Numbered from the stretch's first letter, positions 11,239 to 22,799 are shown. The stretch: 64,000 bases of DNA from Hirundichthys speculiger (GCA_018398805.1 JAGFBZ010000938.1:741501-805500); one strand, 5' to 3'. Notes: a model not told the origin generated them from the sequence alone. Program-made: numbers and translations.

Positions 11239-12029
11239 GTCTGGGAGTTGTAGTTCTGATTTCTGATCCTGGTGATGAGAGGACAAACTCAGGAGCTCTG
11301 CTGAGGATCTTCTCACCAAGTTTAGGCTCAAAAGGCTGTTTGATCACGAGCAGCAGCTCCATAACTGTGGATAAGACTTTCCAGCTGGTTAGTATTTAAT
11401 GAATGAAAGCTGGAACTGGTTCGTGACACTGGTACCATGTAAACTGTGTTCGAACAGACAACATGACACATCGATGAGCACGCTGAGGAGCGAAACTGCT
11501 TCAACATGACAGTCTGAGACAGCATTTTTTTTTTCTTACTGCATTAAAAGTCATAAAGGAGTAAACAGCTGAGAAAGATGAAAAGAAGATGAAGATGAAG
11601 GAAAAAGGGCTCAGGGACGCCCATTCATCATCTCTGATCCAGGACAGCTGTGTTGCCTGGCAACAATCAAGGCATCAAAAATGGTTCAGAAACACTCCCG
11701 AGTCTGGCCTTGAACGCAGCCCAGCAGGAGTTACTGGTATGATTCCCAGTTAGAGTAGCTGTAGCGAAGACAGCATGCAGCAACTAAATGTAACACAAAA
11801 GACGAAAAAGAAGTGATTAAACAGTTCAAGAATGCAGTTCAATGTGCAACACAAACTTTCACATCTTTTAAAATGGATGCAAGTAAAGTTATTTAATAGT
11901 TTTTTTATTATTATTATTCCCCATGGGAGAGTAATAGGAAAAACTAAAATGTAACTGTCTCTCTTATTTATTTATTCATTTTAATTCAAAATTGAAATTA
12001 AGATTCGTGTTATTTAGAGACACAACCAT
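11239..12029. other. Intergenic DNA upstream of the CpG-rich block
   Basis: No gene or delimited repeat was recognised. There is a short GAAGAT-rich stretch near 11575-11600. Confidence 0.45.
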
Positions 12030-12512
12030 CTTAAAGACGTCTGTGGACGGACACAGATCCGTCCTCTGTTCGGACGGACGCCGGCGGGCGTGTGGTCGTG
12101 GGATGGCAGAGAGTGCGTGCGTGCGTGCGCGCCATGGCGCTGGCATACGTCCTCGTTAAAGCCAATCGATGCGCTCGCGGGATCCAGAAAAGCGAACGAG
12201 CGCGAATGGCACACATGGAAGCAGATAAAAGGGGGCCGCGTTGAGCCGAGAGGACCGGAGGACCGGAGGACCGGACAGCCCCAGCCCACCGGAGGACCGG
12301 AGGACCGGAGGACCGGACAGCCCACCGGAGGACCGGACAGCTCCAGCCCACCGGAGGACCGGACAGCCCACCGGAGGACCGGACAGCCCACCGGAGGACC
12401 GGAGGACCGGACAGCTCCAGCTCCAGCCCACCGGAGGACCAGAGGACCGGAGGACCGGACAGCTCCAGCCCACCGGAGGACCGGACAGCCCACCGGGGAC
12501 GCCGCAGCTCCG
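12030..12512 (+). promoter_or_regulatory. CpG-rich block, putative pde4b promoter and 5' non-coding exon
   Basis: This is the most CpG-dense stretch of the window, in an otherwise AT-rich background. It includes GGACGCCGGCGGGCG, a GTGC/GCGC run near 12115-12130, and a GC-rich minisatellite. It ends at 12512 with a strong donor (CTCCG|GTAAGAGG). The next good acceptor in front of a coding exon on this strand is at 38181-38183, just upstream of the PDE4B start codon. I therefore infer a promoter and non-coding first exon of pde4b. This is not proved: the block could also serve an unrecognised transcript. The open frames that run through it in several phases arise from the repeat and have no family likeness. 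Confidence 0.4.
12249..12501 (+). repeat. GC-rich minisatellite (CCGGAGGACCGGACAGC type)
   Basis: A compound tandem array. An inner 8-base unit (GGACCGGA) is repeated two or three times at a time, and a longer unit CACCGGAGGACCGGACAGCC recurs many times with 'tcc' insertions. The array is likely to vary in copy number between individuals. It lies inside the putative first exon. Confidence 0.9.
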
Positions 12513-13200
12513 GTAAGAGGACGCGGAACCGTGTTGTGACGGATAGAAACGTTCTCCATATTCATCCTTTAGCCGGTAAACGGTTTTCTCTCGGAGTCAT
12601 CTCGTTTATGAGCTAAAATGAGGGTTCGTCCCTCGCGACTGTGTAGAAGTTTAGATAAAAGGCGTCTCGAGCTCCATTCAGAGAAGCGATTAAACGGTTT
12701 ATTTGTTCGGAACAATCTTTCATGAGATTCAGGTGGCTGGTTTCCGGCACTTTTTGGAGCATAAATGACGTTTGAGTGGAAATGAAAGGTCTTCTGCTTC
12801 AGTTAATCACGTAGGTTCATTTTTACTACTTGTTTCTGTGGACAGTTTCGTTTCTCTTCTTGTGAACGTAATATAACTAAAGGGCGCGAATATTTTCCTC
12901 TGAAATATGATGATGACACAGAAGCAGTTTAAAAGCTCTGGACTCATGGGAGGTGAACAAAGGGAGTATTTGGATGGAAAGCCTGGGTGTGTATTTACTA
13001 AATAAGGGAAGGGTCTATAAACCAAGTGTGATATTCAAATAAACATTTAACAATAGAGTTCCAGTCAAATGAGTTTAACTGACAGACCAAGAAGATAAAT
13101 GGCACTAATTAGCCTCTTTGTTTTACCCAGTAGACCAAATCAAGATGATTTATGTGTATTTATTTAGTCTCTCATCAGTACAGGGACCCAGTAGCACCAC

Positions 13201-13320
13201 TATTATACTATACTATTACTACTACTATTACTACTACTATACTATACTATTACTACTACTATACTATACTATTACTACTACTATACTATACTATTACTAC
13301 TACTATACTATACTATTATA
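13201..13320 (+). repeat. ACT/ATT satellite with a 22-bp higher-order unit
   Basis: The phrase ACTATACTAT followed by TACTACTACT recurs at 13241, 13263, 13285 and 13307, so the trinucleotide array has become a 22-bp tandem repeat. Confidence 0.85.
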
Positions 13321-14727
13321 CTCTTTTTATGAAGGGAGACTCACAGTTTGATATTCATCATTTCATTTTAGTGTTTCTTAATAACCTTTCAGATTGTGAG
13401 TAAAGCCGCCATCATTTTTTCATCTTATAAGAAGTAATTTCACACATAGTAATGCGTACGTGGGACGCACTGATGTACAAAGTGTTTAACAGCTTGTAAC
13501 GGTGTGTCACACTGTCGACTACAGAGAATAAAACATGTTAAATGTCAGACTGACAGTCTAGATTTGTAGTGGACCTTTGGTGCAGGTTTTCATTTCAAAC
13601 TTTGCTGCTGACACTGAGTTTTATTATGTTCTCTAAACAAATACCTATATTACCAGTATGTGGAAGTTATTTGAATTTAGTGTTGGGTGTAAGTGTGACC
13701 TTTGAAACCATATTTTGTTCTTAACAGTGAGACAAAGTCTTGGTTTTAGTTTAATAAAAAAGAAAAAAGGCAGTTATGTATGGGTTCGGCCAGAATAAGC
13801 AGAATTCATCTTAAAAGCATTCATTATTAACTAATATGGTTGCGTAAGTGGCATTTATAAGCATTTCTGCTGTTTTAAAAAGGTTTATTTCAGCTCAATG
13901 TATCATAATAAAAACAGTGCATTGATTCTTGGCGAGGATATTATGTTTCCCCCTTACAGATCCATTTTTAGGACAACATCCTGCTGAGGCTTTTCTTGTG
14001 ATATCCAGTGGTAACCTTTTATGAGCATCTCCTTTCATCATGTTTCAGCAGTTTTTCACCTTAAGCCCAAGTCAATGCACTTGTGTATTCTGTGTCTGGT
14101 CATGAGGTATGAACTCAACCAGCCACTGTGCTTTTATTCTCCGTCCGTGTTGAAACAACACGGCGCATCCAGCAGCTTATTGAAAGGGATGCCAGACTGG
14201 TGACTCAGTTACTGCTTGGTGGTGTTACTGCTGATGTGGTAAATATACTGCTTTGTTTATCTCTCAATGTTGTTGTTTTGTTTCTACATCATATGTGTTG
14301 GCAAGGAATTTAGTGTTTAAGACTGTGTTTAAGCATAGATTATTTTGGTCAATATTAAAGGTGGAGTAGGTGATCTTTTCAAGAAGCTTTGTTTTATTGT
14401 CTACAGGTTTTTTTTTTAACATGCTAATAGTAAATAAGTGTTTTGAGATTAATATGAAAAACATTTGTCATCTGTGGAAGATGATCACTCTTAAAAAAAA
14501 ACACAACCAGTTATCTCACCTGGACCGCGGAAAATGATGCATCATTCATTCTGCCGTTCAGCTGGACTTCCTCTTTGTTTCTGTGGTTGTTTCATGCACT
14601 GCTCTCATGACACTGAGTTGTTGTGACCAGTGACGCAGATGAGCAGATTTACCATCATCAGTTGTCAAGAATGCACCAAAAACCACCGTGGCTGTGTCTG
14701 TATTTGAGATGGGAACAACCAAAAATG

Positions 14728-14837
14728 AGTGTTGTTCCGATTCTGATACCAGTATATGAAGTTGCTCCGATATTGCCAAAAATGCCGGCATCGGTATTGC
14801 GAGTACGGGAGTCCAGGCACCAACCGATACCAAGTAA
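14728..14837 (+). repeat. Dispersed repeat, copy 1 (pair with 41500)
   Basis: The text TTGTTCCGATTCTGATACCA through ACCGATACCAAGTAATTTAT recurs at about 41500-41600 with small changes. A decayed interspersed element; its family was not identified. Confidence 0.6.
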
Positions 14838-15154
14838 TTTATATTTAATGATTTATTTACTGATTACTTCCATTACACTACCAGCAAAAAGAAACTGGGA
14901 TGAAATTCACAGAATTTTGTCTAATTTCAGCAAAATTTGTCAAAAAACTTCGAAAAATCGCTGCTCTCAAATTTTTGTAGAAAATTTGTTCCTTCTTTTG
15001 TTTCAAGCCCTCGAAATTTTTGCTGCATTCTTCGATGCTGCCCTGTGAATTATCACTTAGAATTATCCTTCCACAAATTTTCACTCAGCCAATTTTTGCA
15101 GTGACACTGTTCTAGTTCAAATACTGTTTTATTAAAAAATAATTGTTCCTATAT

Positions 15155-15275
15155 TTATCCATCCATCCATCCATTATCTGTGCCTGGTTGATCCTCTGCA
15201 GGGTCACAGGGATCTGCTGGAGCCTATCCCAGCTCTCTTCGGGCAAAAGACAGGAAAACCTGGATATATACACAA
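15155..15275 (+). repeat. LINE/SINE-type 3' tail with (ATCC)n
   Basis: A run of ATCC units is followed by 'gatcctctgcagggtcacagg' and 'ggagcctatcccagct', a tail common to many teleost retroposons. Related copies lie at 22800-22925 (inverse), 36985-37143 (inverse) and 53318-53413 (inverse). Confidence 0.65.
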
Positions 15276-15292
15276 TTTAATCTTGCAGCAGG

Positions 15293-15936
15293 TAGTGCTG
15301 GGCGATATGGAAAAAATCATATATCACGATATGGACTATTTTATATCACGATAACGATATATGTCACGATATACCATAATAAAGTATGTTTTCAGTTATT
15401 CTCTGAAAAGTTTGACAAAAATTTCATTGCATACTTTTCAACTTTATTTTGAAAGGACATTTAGCTGAACTGTCACAAACATACATTTTAGTGCAGCAAA
15501 AACAGGTAGGTACAGAGGTACAGTAGCTTTCACATTTTTTTTAAAGTGCACAACAGTTTCTGAGAGGAAAAACACATTTTTGCACTGAAGTTCAGCTATA
15601 AAAAATAAACACTAATTATTTTTCAACTTTCTGAAATCTGTAACCTTGTAGTGCAAAGATTGCAAACCAATATAAAGTGTCTAAAGTAAACATCAGGGTT
15701 GAAGAGAACTCTGTTTAAGGCATTAACCATGAATAAAAGTGCAAACATAAAAGGCTACTTTGTAGAAGTAGATATATGATTCTATCAAATTTATCGTTGC
15801 AGGTTATTTAATTACATATTTGCTGTAATAATTGATAAAATTAGGTTAGAAACGATAGAAACGATAGAAGAGAAATGGCACGATACACACTTTTCTATCG
15901 TCCCCACGATATATATTGTCATATTGCCCAGCACTA
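15293..15936. mobile_element. hAT-type MITE, inverted copy of element A
   Basis: Ends TAGTGCTGGGCGATATGG and ATATTGCCCAGCACTA enclose 644 bases. The target duplication is a perfect GCAGCAGG at 15285-15292 and 15937-15944. The body matches 4620-5237 closely when reverse-complemented, so the two insertions are of the same recent family. Confidence 0.92.
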
Positions 15937-16719
15937 GCAGCAGGTGTCAGTTTTGTTGTGTGTAAGTGTGAGATAGTGAGTTTGTCCTTCACCGGTCCTC
16001 TTTGACAGTCAAATCTATCATGCTTTTTTAACTCCTAAAACCTTGATTATATAAATAAATAAGTAAACCGACACAGCACAGCTAATACTCCCTGCGCACA
16101 CTGCGACAATGAGAGCGCCACTGCCGCCTACTGGAGTATATGTGCAATTTTAAAAAACTGCGCAGGCGCCCCCCCATTGCATCACACAGCGCCCCCCCAA
16201 GGGGTCGTGCCCCACTATTTGAGAAGGACTGCATTATGGCAATAACATAACATGAGTATAACATCAAAGTGTGGTAACATCCTCTGTACCCATTAAATGA
16301 ATAACAAAAAAAAAACTCACGTAGAGTGGGCTTGGTACGTGGGAATCACCTGTTGTGATAGATCCATATTTCAGTAGGACTCCTGGTATTGTCTGTTAAA
16401 AACTTTATTTTTCTTGGAAGTCGTAGGCTGTTCTTCTTTCTCTTCACTCTGCATTTTCCCCTTCACAAGGAAACTTTCCACAGATATCTGTTTTTCATTA
16501 ATTTTGCTAGCTGGGTTAAATTTTGGCGCTCAAGTGACCGAGATGTAACTGAGATAATCCGGTCATTTTTCAAAATAAAATATTTTTCAAAATAAAAGCT
16601 CGTTCAGACTCATATAATAAATAAAACTTAAATAGCTATTTTTTTCTTGGGTGTCCCGGTACCAATTGATCCGCGGCCCGGTACTGGTCCGCGGCCCGGG
16701 GGTTTGGGACCACTGCCCT

Positions 16720-17230
16720 ATAAGATCCAGCAGCAGCTGCCAGAGGAATAGAAAGCTGCAGCAGGACCCAACCACGGACAGCTAGGGCAACTCTACCCAC
16801 ACCACCATAGTGGATCACCATTCAGTCAACACTGCCCAGCACCAGCTGTACCAGCACTGGACAGAGTTGACTCCAATAGAGGCAGCCCCACCTCCAAAGA
16901 GACGGGCTGTCTCCAAAGAGACGGGGCCACCCCCAAGGGAGACGAGAGCATGGTGATCCTCACCACCAGAGCCCCATATGGCATGGCCACAGGGCCACCC
17001 CACAGGCCAGGCAAGCCCCCACCCCGGTCCCCCAGGGCTGAGGTACACGCCCAAACCCACAGAGAGGCAGCGACCGGAAAAGGGGACGGGGAGGACCACC
17101 ATCAGGACCATCAGCTGGAGAATAGGCCCCCAAAGATCCATTGTCCCCATTTGGCCAGTCCTTGTTGGTCTACCGGCAGCGGAAACTGAGGAGGGAGAGT
17201 TGTTCTCCTGCTGGGTCCATGACTTAATTG
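16720..17230. repeat. GC-rich segment of unknown origin
   Basis: About 500 bases much richer in G+C than the surroundings, with CCACC/CCCAAG clusters and a near-tandem 'cccac/ctccaaagagacggg' phrase at 16884-16945. Overlapping open frames exist on both strands but their translations (Pro, Gly and Trp-rich) resemble no family I know. Best guess is a fragment of a retroelement 5' region. It sits next to the 17238-17647 element. Confidence 0.35.
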
Positions 17231-17237
17231 GTTTATT

Positions 17238-17647
17238 CTGTCATGACTTTTAGGGAGGACCCAAAAAACATGAGTTTCAAAAAAGGTGGTTTATTTACAA
17301 AAACAAAAATCAAACTTAACTGAAGCATCTCAGTAGCAACGGGACAGCAAGGCAGTAACAGGGAACAAACAGCGCTAGGATCACGGGCAGGTAGATAGGC
17401 AGACAAAACAAGCAACTGTAAGGGAAAGAGTTAAATACTCGAAGGAACTAGTGAGAGGCAGGTGTAAACAATCAGGGGGATTACCAGAAGGAAGTAAGGG
17501 TGAACACAAAGACAAGACTGACTTTTAAAGTTAAACGTGAAACAAAGTTAACCAGACACAAGGAGGTCAAGAACAAACCAAACCCAAAAAACAAAAAAGA
17601 AAACAAAGAAAAAGAAGACATGCCATGCCTGACCCAAACCATGACAG
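17238..17647. mobile_element. Non-autonomous element with CTGTCATG ends
   Basis: Starts CTGTCATG and ends CATGACAG (8-bp inverted ends, 410 bases), A-rich inside. A similar unit with CTGTCAGG...CCATGACAG ends lies at 49032-49373. Probably a MITE; superfamily not resolved. Confidence 0.5.
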
Positions 17648-17953
17648 CTTCAGGAAATTAAAAATAACATGGCTGAGGTCATATTAGCGTGTAGAATTCA
17701 TTCACTCTATAGAACAGCCAATCAGAGTGCTCTCTCTCACTGACAGTTTGAGTCTTGCTCTGGTCAGTTTTCATCCTGAACAATAGGGGTGCTCTGATCA
17801 GGGTTTTTGGGGCCTCTCACCGAGCGCTGAAATCAATATCGGCCGATCCGATACCGATCACCGATCACACAGTGTCAATTTGAACTTGAACCTTGCTTTT
17901 AATAGTGTAGCATTAATTATTCATATATTTAAGTTATTCTTTAACACTGTATA

Positions 17954-18550
17954 TCAAGCATCATTAAATAAATAGATGAGAGTATCATGAATTGGTAAAA
18001 AACTCCAAATGTCACTCGTGAAGCTGACCGCTGTGGCTTTCTCATTCAGAAGAGAATTAACATGTCCATACACTGTCTGGTATAACTCCGGCAGGCACAC
18101 ATCAGTGAAGTATTTACGTCCTTGGTGAACATAACGTGGATCCAAGTGATTCACTAGAAGCTTAAACCCGAGGTCGTCCACGACAGACAGCGGCTGGTGG
18201 TCCAGGCATATGAACTCCATTATTTTTGTATTTATTTCCCTTTGTTTCTTGCTGTCTTTCAAATAGGGCTCCACACGCTGCAAAGAGTGTCTGACTGATA
18301 GCTGAGTGAGAGCCGACTTGGGCTGGCTAGCAGCACGCGCTCGGTCTCGCTTTTCCTTGTCACAAGCTAACGGAGTGTATTTGTTATATTCCTTCGTGTG
18401 GCGATTCCTCTAGTGTCTTATGAGATTCGTAGTATTAAAACTTCTTACTTTATCTCCTCCACGAGGGATATCCTTTGTACAGACCTTGCAAACTGCAAAT
18501 TTATTGTCGTTCTCCGACACCTGGAAAAACTTCCACACTGGAGACGCCAT
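17954..18550 (-). pseudogene. ZBED-like hAT transposase, N-terminal part, broken
   Basis: Reading from the ATG at 18550 down: a BED zinc finger (W-FF near residues 6-9, C-VC pair with KFAVCKVCTKDI, then TTNLIRH) and, after one in-frame TAG, RHTKEYNKYTPLACDK and a second stretch with QRVEPYLKDS, VVDDLGFKLLVNHLDPRYV and FTSDIW. The latter (GFK.L.....PRY, SFTSDIW) is typical of ZBED/hAT transposases. The TAG falls between the two halves of the zinc finger's H-H pair, and the frame ends for good at 17954, so the RNase-H-like core and dimerisation domain are missing. It is a dead transposase. BED-hAT identity is sure; subfamily is not. Confidence 0.82.
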
Positions 18551-18620
18551 TTTATGTTTTTTTTTAATTGTCTCGCGCTGTCTTGCGTGTTGATAAGTTA
18601 TGTGTATAACTATACACAGT

Positions 18621-18769
18621 TCTCGCAACAATTGAATCATAGGCAACTGGACTTAGATTAGTCTAGAAGACGTTTCGTCTTCTTAGATTTCGACAAATCT
18701 AAGTCCAGTTGCCTATGATTCAATTGTTGCGAGAATGGAATTTATCTGGATAAATGAGAACATCCACAG
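18621..18769. mobile_element. Foldback element with 40-bp arms and 13-bp target duplication
   Basis: Arms 18620-18659 and 18696-18735 are perfect inverted copies of 40 bases. The loop contains an inner hairpin (AGAAGACG-TTT-CGTCTTCT at 18665-18683). The flanks AACTATACACAGT at 18608-18620 and 18770-18782 are identical, a 13-base target duplication. The element interrupts the hAT at 17784-18897. A duplication of this length is more like LINE-driven insertion than a cut-and-paste transposase. Confidence 0.8.
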
Positions 18770-19710
18770 AACTATACACAGTGTACGTGCACGAGAATAG
18801 AGCGTTTTTGATCGGCTTAAATGACAATTCAGACAGATCCCGATCATATGCATATCAGCCGATCCGATCAGGTCACCGATCGATCGGAGCACCCCAACTA
18901 AACGATAGGTGTTGCTGAGAAAGTGACACCTCTATACCACAGTAACAGTGCTAGCGGTCGTACAGTAAGTGCATCATTCATACACAAACATAATGGACAT
19001 GTGTATACACTCTTCACTTCAGTTCTTGCTATTCGATGAAACACCACGCTGGACGTTAAAACTGCTTACAAAAAATTAGTAGGTGTACGACATACAAAAC
19101 ATCAAATCACCTGGTGTATCGGGGCTTTGGCTTTGTGAGACTGAGAACAATGAACAAAAACTTACTTTTTAGAGAGTCAAAAGTTCCCAATGTTCCTGAG
19201 CTGATTGGCAGCTTGGTGAAAGGTGCTCAAAGGTTAACCATTGTCCAAAACACCAGAGGTGTTATTTGTTTCTTTTTAAAATATTTTTGTTTAGTTGCCT
19301 TGTATTTTATGCATTTTATGTCATTTAGGTTCACGATCTGCTGACCCTAATTCCTGGCCATCTTTAACCGCTCCTTTAGAGAACGCAACACCACCTGCGA
19401 GTCCATTTATACTGTGGCCAAAATCAATACTTACTGCAAGCCTTGTTGCTGACTAAACTCTTTAATGTTTCCTTGCCTTTAATGCAGCGGGTCAGGTTTC
19501 ACTGCTGTTTATACCAAGAATTAGTTGTGTTATCTTAAAAATCTAATGCCACAGGATCGGACAATGTTCAGTGTGTGAAAGACACACTCCTTTTGGACAG
19601 GTGTTCCCAAGGAGCACAGGTCTAGCCACTTCATCATTTTCAGGTCTGTCATTTATTTTTCATGTGTTATTTGAATGATGTGCGTGTGTGTTTATATGTA
19701 TACATATATA

Positions 19711-20875
19711 CACTATATTGCCAAAATAATTTGTTCACCCATCCAAATTATTGGAATAAGGTGTTCCAACCACTTCCATGGCCACAGGTGTATAAGATTA
19801 AGCACCAAGGCATGCAGACTGTTTCTACAAACATTTCTGAATAAATGGGTCGCTCTCAGGAGCTCAGTAAATTCCAGCTGGAACTGTGATTGGATGATAC
19901 CTGTGAAACAAATCCAGCTGAGAAATTTCCTCGTTCCTAAATATTCCACAGTCAACTGTCAACTATTATAAGGAAATGGAAGTGTTTGGGAACGACAGCA
20001 ACTCAGCCATGAAGTGGTAGGACAGGTAAACTGATGCTGAAGCACATAGTGGGAAGAGGTCACCAACTTTCTGCAGAGTCAATCACTACAGAGCTCCAAA
20101 CTTCATGAATGGGTTTCCATGGTGACGCAGCTGCATCCAAACCAGACATCACCAAGAACAAAGCAAAGTGTCAGATGCAGAGGTGTAAAGCAGCCACCAC
20201 TGGACTCTAGAGCAGTGGAGGAACGTTCTCTGGAGGGATGAATCACACTTCTCTATCTGGTGATCTGATGGAAGAGTCTGGGTTTGGTGGTTTCCAGGAG
20301 AACGGTACTGGTCTGACTGCATTGATCCAAGTGTAAAGTTTGGTGGAGGGGGGGTTATGGTGTGGGGGTGTTTTTCAGGATCTGGGCTTGGCCCCTTAGT
20401 TCCAGTGAAAGGAACTCTGAATGCTTCAGCAGACCAAGACATTTTGGACCAGTCCATGTTCCCATCTTTGTGGGACCAGTTTGGAGCTGGTCTCTTCCTC
20501 TTCAACATGACTGGGCACCAGTGCACAAAGCAGGTCCATGAAGACATGGATGGAAGAGTCTGGTGTGGATGAACTTGACTGATCTGCACAGAGTCCTGAC
20601 CTCAACCTGATAGAAGACCTTTGGGATGAATTAGAGCAGAGACTGAGAACCAGACCTTCTGGTCCAACATCAGTGTTTGACCTCACTAATGTTCTTCTGG
20701 AAGAATGTTCAAAAATCATAAACACACTCCTGAACCTTGTGGACAACCTTCCCAGAAGAGTTGAAGCTGTTCTAGCTGCAGAGGATGGAGCCACGTCATA
20801 TTGATTAGGAATGAGATGAACTAAAGCTCATATGTGAGTCAAGGCAGGTGAGCAAATACTTTTGGCAATAGAGTG
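19711..20875 (+). mobile_element. Tc1/mariner element, degenerate
   Basis: Left end CACTATATTGCCAAAATAAT at 19711 and right end, inverted, CACTCTATTGCCAAAAGTAT at 20875 form Tc1-type inverted repeats. TA precedes the left end; the right TA is worn. The inside holds a decayed transposase with MVWGCFSGSGLGPLVPVKG followed by a weak DDE-like stretch. Frames are broken throughout. Widespread in teleosts. Confidence 0.82.
20357..20572 (+). pseudogene. Tc1 transposase remnant
   Basis: A 71-residue stretch with VWGCFSGSGLGPLVPVKGTL and DQDILDQSMFPSLWDQFG, matching the central part of Tc1-like transposases (VWG.F...G.GPL...G..N). The acidic FQ(H)DN.P motif has decayed to LFLFNMTGHQ. Stops and shifts lie on both sides. 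The open frames on the opposite strand are shadows. Confidence 0.7.
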
Positions 20876-20892
20876 AATATATGTGTGTATAC

Positions 20893-21979
20893 TAGGGGTG
20901 TAACGGTACATGTATTTGTATTGAACCGTTTCGGTACAGGTAGGTCGGTTCGGGACGGGGGCGTACCGAACGAGTTTCCACACGGACATATTAAGTAGAG
21001 GACCGCACGTTGTGGAGCACAGCGCTGCAGCCGCACATGCGCAGTTGTGCGCACACAGAGTGTTGCCAACTTAGCGACTTTGTCGCTATATCTAGCGACT
21101 TTCCAGACCCCCCCCCCAGCGACTTAATTTGTAAAAAGCGACTAGCGACAAATCTAGCTACTTTTTCTGGTGATTTAGAGACTCACGCGCACTCAAACCG
21201 CTAGGTTTGAAGCATCACTTGGCTGCTGTCTGCCTCGCGAGCCGCGCTTCTCTCTCTCTCTCCCTCTCTCTCTGCCGGGCTCAGTGCACAGCCAGCGCGA
21301 GTTTCTGTGTGCGGACTGGGCGCGTGTCACCACATACACAGGTGAGGCGACGCGCGTGTCACCACATACACAGGTGTCACCACATACCACAGGCGACGCG
21401 CGTGTCACCACATACACAGAGGCGATACCACAGGTGTGAGGCGACGCGCGTGTCACACACACACACCGCGTACACATCAGTGGTAGAGAACGCTGGCTTC
21501 AAACACATGATAAAGGTATTTGAGCCCCGATATCAATAACCTTCTCGTCCACATTTTAGCCAGAAAATCATACCCGGACTTTATGAAAGAATAAAAAGAT
21601 TTGTTTTTAAAGAAACACCCTGAGCCTTATTCATGTTATTTAATCTGATTAACAACTTGAAACTGTTCAGTGTTGCAACTGTTCAATTTTGCACATCAGA
21701 TGGATTATTTTTTTAAGCAAAAGTCTGAGCCAATGTTATTTTTATTTTGTTTTTCAAAATATCTACATTTCAGAATATTGTATTTATATTTTTGAGCCGA
21801 ATTCTAGCTTTGTATAGGCTAATGTTCCTATTGTTAAAAAGCACAAAAGTGTGTTATAAACAACTAGCACATTTAAATTTTGCATTTTGTTTTCTTACTG
21901 TACCGAAAATGAACCGAACCGTGACCTCAAAACCGAGGTACGTACCGAACCGAGAGTTTTGTGTACCGTTACACCCCTA
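20893..21979. mobile_element. hAT-type element with TAGGGGTGTAACGGTAC ends
   Basis: 1087 bases between TAGGGGTGTAACGGTAC and its inverse (GTACCGTTACACCCCTA). Flanks GTGTATAC (20885-20892) and GTATATAC (21980-21987) differ at one base. Inside are 'agcgact' repeats near 21074-21165 and a small minisatellite of 'gtgtcaccacatacacagg' type at about 21325-21445. No transposase was seen. Confidence 0.85.
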
Positions 21980-22462
21980 GTATATACACATACACACAGT
22001 CAGGCTGCACAATATTATAAAAAATGAAATGGTATTGCCATATTTTCTTTCACTGCTGTATTAAAAACATGTAGGCAGTAACTTGAGTATGTTTGTTCTT
22101 TCTTCTGGAAAGAAGTCATTATTCCCGAAGGACTGGGATGATACTTGACTCTTGATCAGTGATGTAAAGAAGGCTGTTAAATGGTGGAGCTTCATGGGAA
22201 AACAGCTTTTTTCTCAGCATCAAGGAGGTGGCAGGGAACTCGGAGTAAACGTTGGTAAAGTGAGCAGTGGGACTGGTGGGATGAGTCCAAACACGTTGTC
22301 CCCATCGTTGTCCACCAGGGACGAACAGGTGGACCCAGCAGGGCTGTGAGGACTCGTGCGTAAGCAGCCAGACAGCTGCTTTGCTTCTTGTGGTTTGTGA
22401 GAAATTAGTGCAATCTACCAGAAGGTAGATTGTAAATTGTAAACAGATTCACGTCTGTTATG

Positions 22463-22484
22463 TTTCTTTCTTTCTTTCTTTCTT
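22463..22484 (+). repeat. (TTTC)n microsatellite
   Basis: About five TTTC units; a similar short run lies near 37350-37371. Confidence 0.8.
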
Positions 22485-22799
22485 TTTTGCAACTAGAAAA
22501 TCATTTTCATCATTTTTTTTCCTGTGCTTTGACTACTTTGATGTGAGTGAAGAGGCTGCATGCCATTTGCTTCACAAGCTCTGAGCATTATCTATCCAAG
22601 AGCCCTTAAAATATCATGTATAATGCTTTATGATGCACGTTTCATGTCATGAAAAGCAAGAACAATTACATTTCCATTATAATGCAACTTATGGAATAAT
22701 TTATCTTTAATATTGCATTATTCAGTTCAATTCCAGTTCTTGAGGACAAAATTTGATTCAGAATTGAGAATTGATTCTTAATATAGGACATGTATGGAC

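Larger units (their letters stand above)
17784..18897 (-). mobile_element. hAT element with BED-finger transposase remnant
   Basis: Ends TAGGGGTGCTC and the inverse of TTGGGGTGCTC enclose 1114 bases. Flanks CTGAACAA (17776-17783) and CTAAACGA (18898-18905) match at six of eight positions, as expected of an old 8-bp duplication. The minus strand carries the start of a transposase (next entry). The element was itself hit by a foldback element at 18621-18769. Confidence 0.78.

Noticed and set aside
12014..12565. Long open frames on both strands across the GC-rich minisatellite
   Set aside because: They arise because the repeat lacks stops in several phases; the translations are only repeat units (RTGQPTGGP and the like) with no family likeness.
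16950..17253. Proline-rich open frames as a gene
   Set aside because: No start context, splice pattern or family likeness; overlapping frames on both strands show it is a composition effect.
20149..20794. Minus-strand open frames of 122-146 residues
   Set aside because: They lie opposite the Tc1 transposase remnant and are its shadows.
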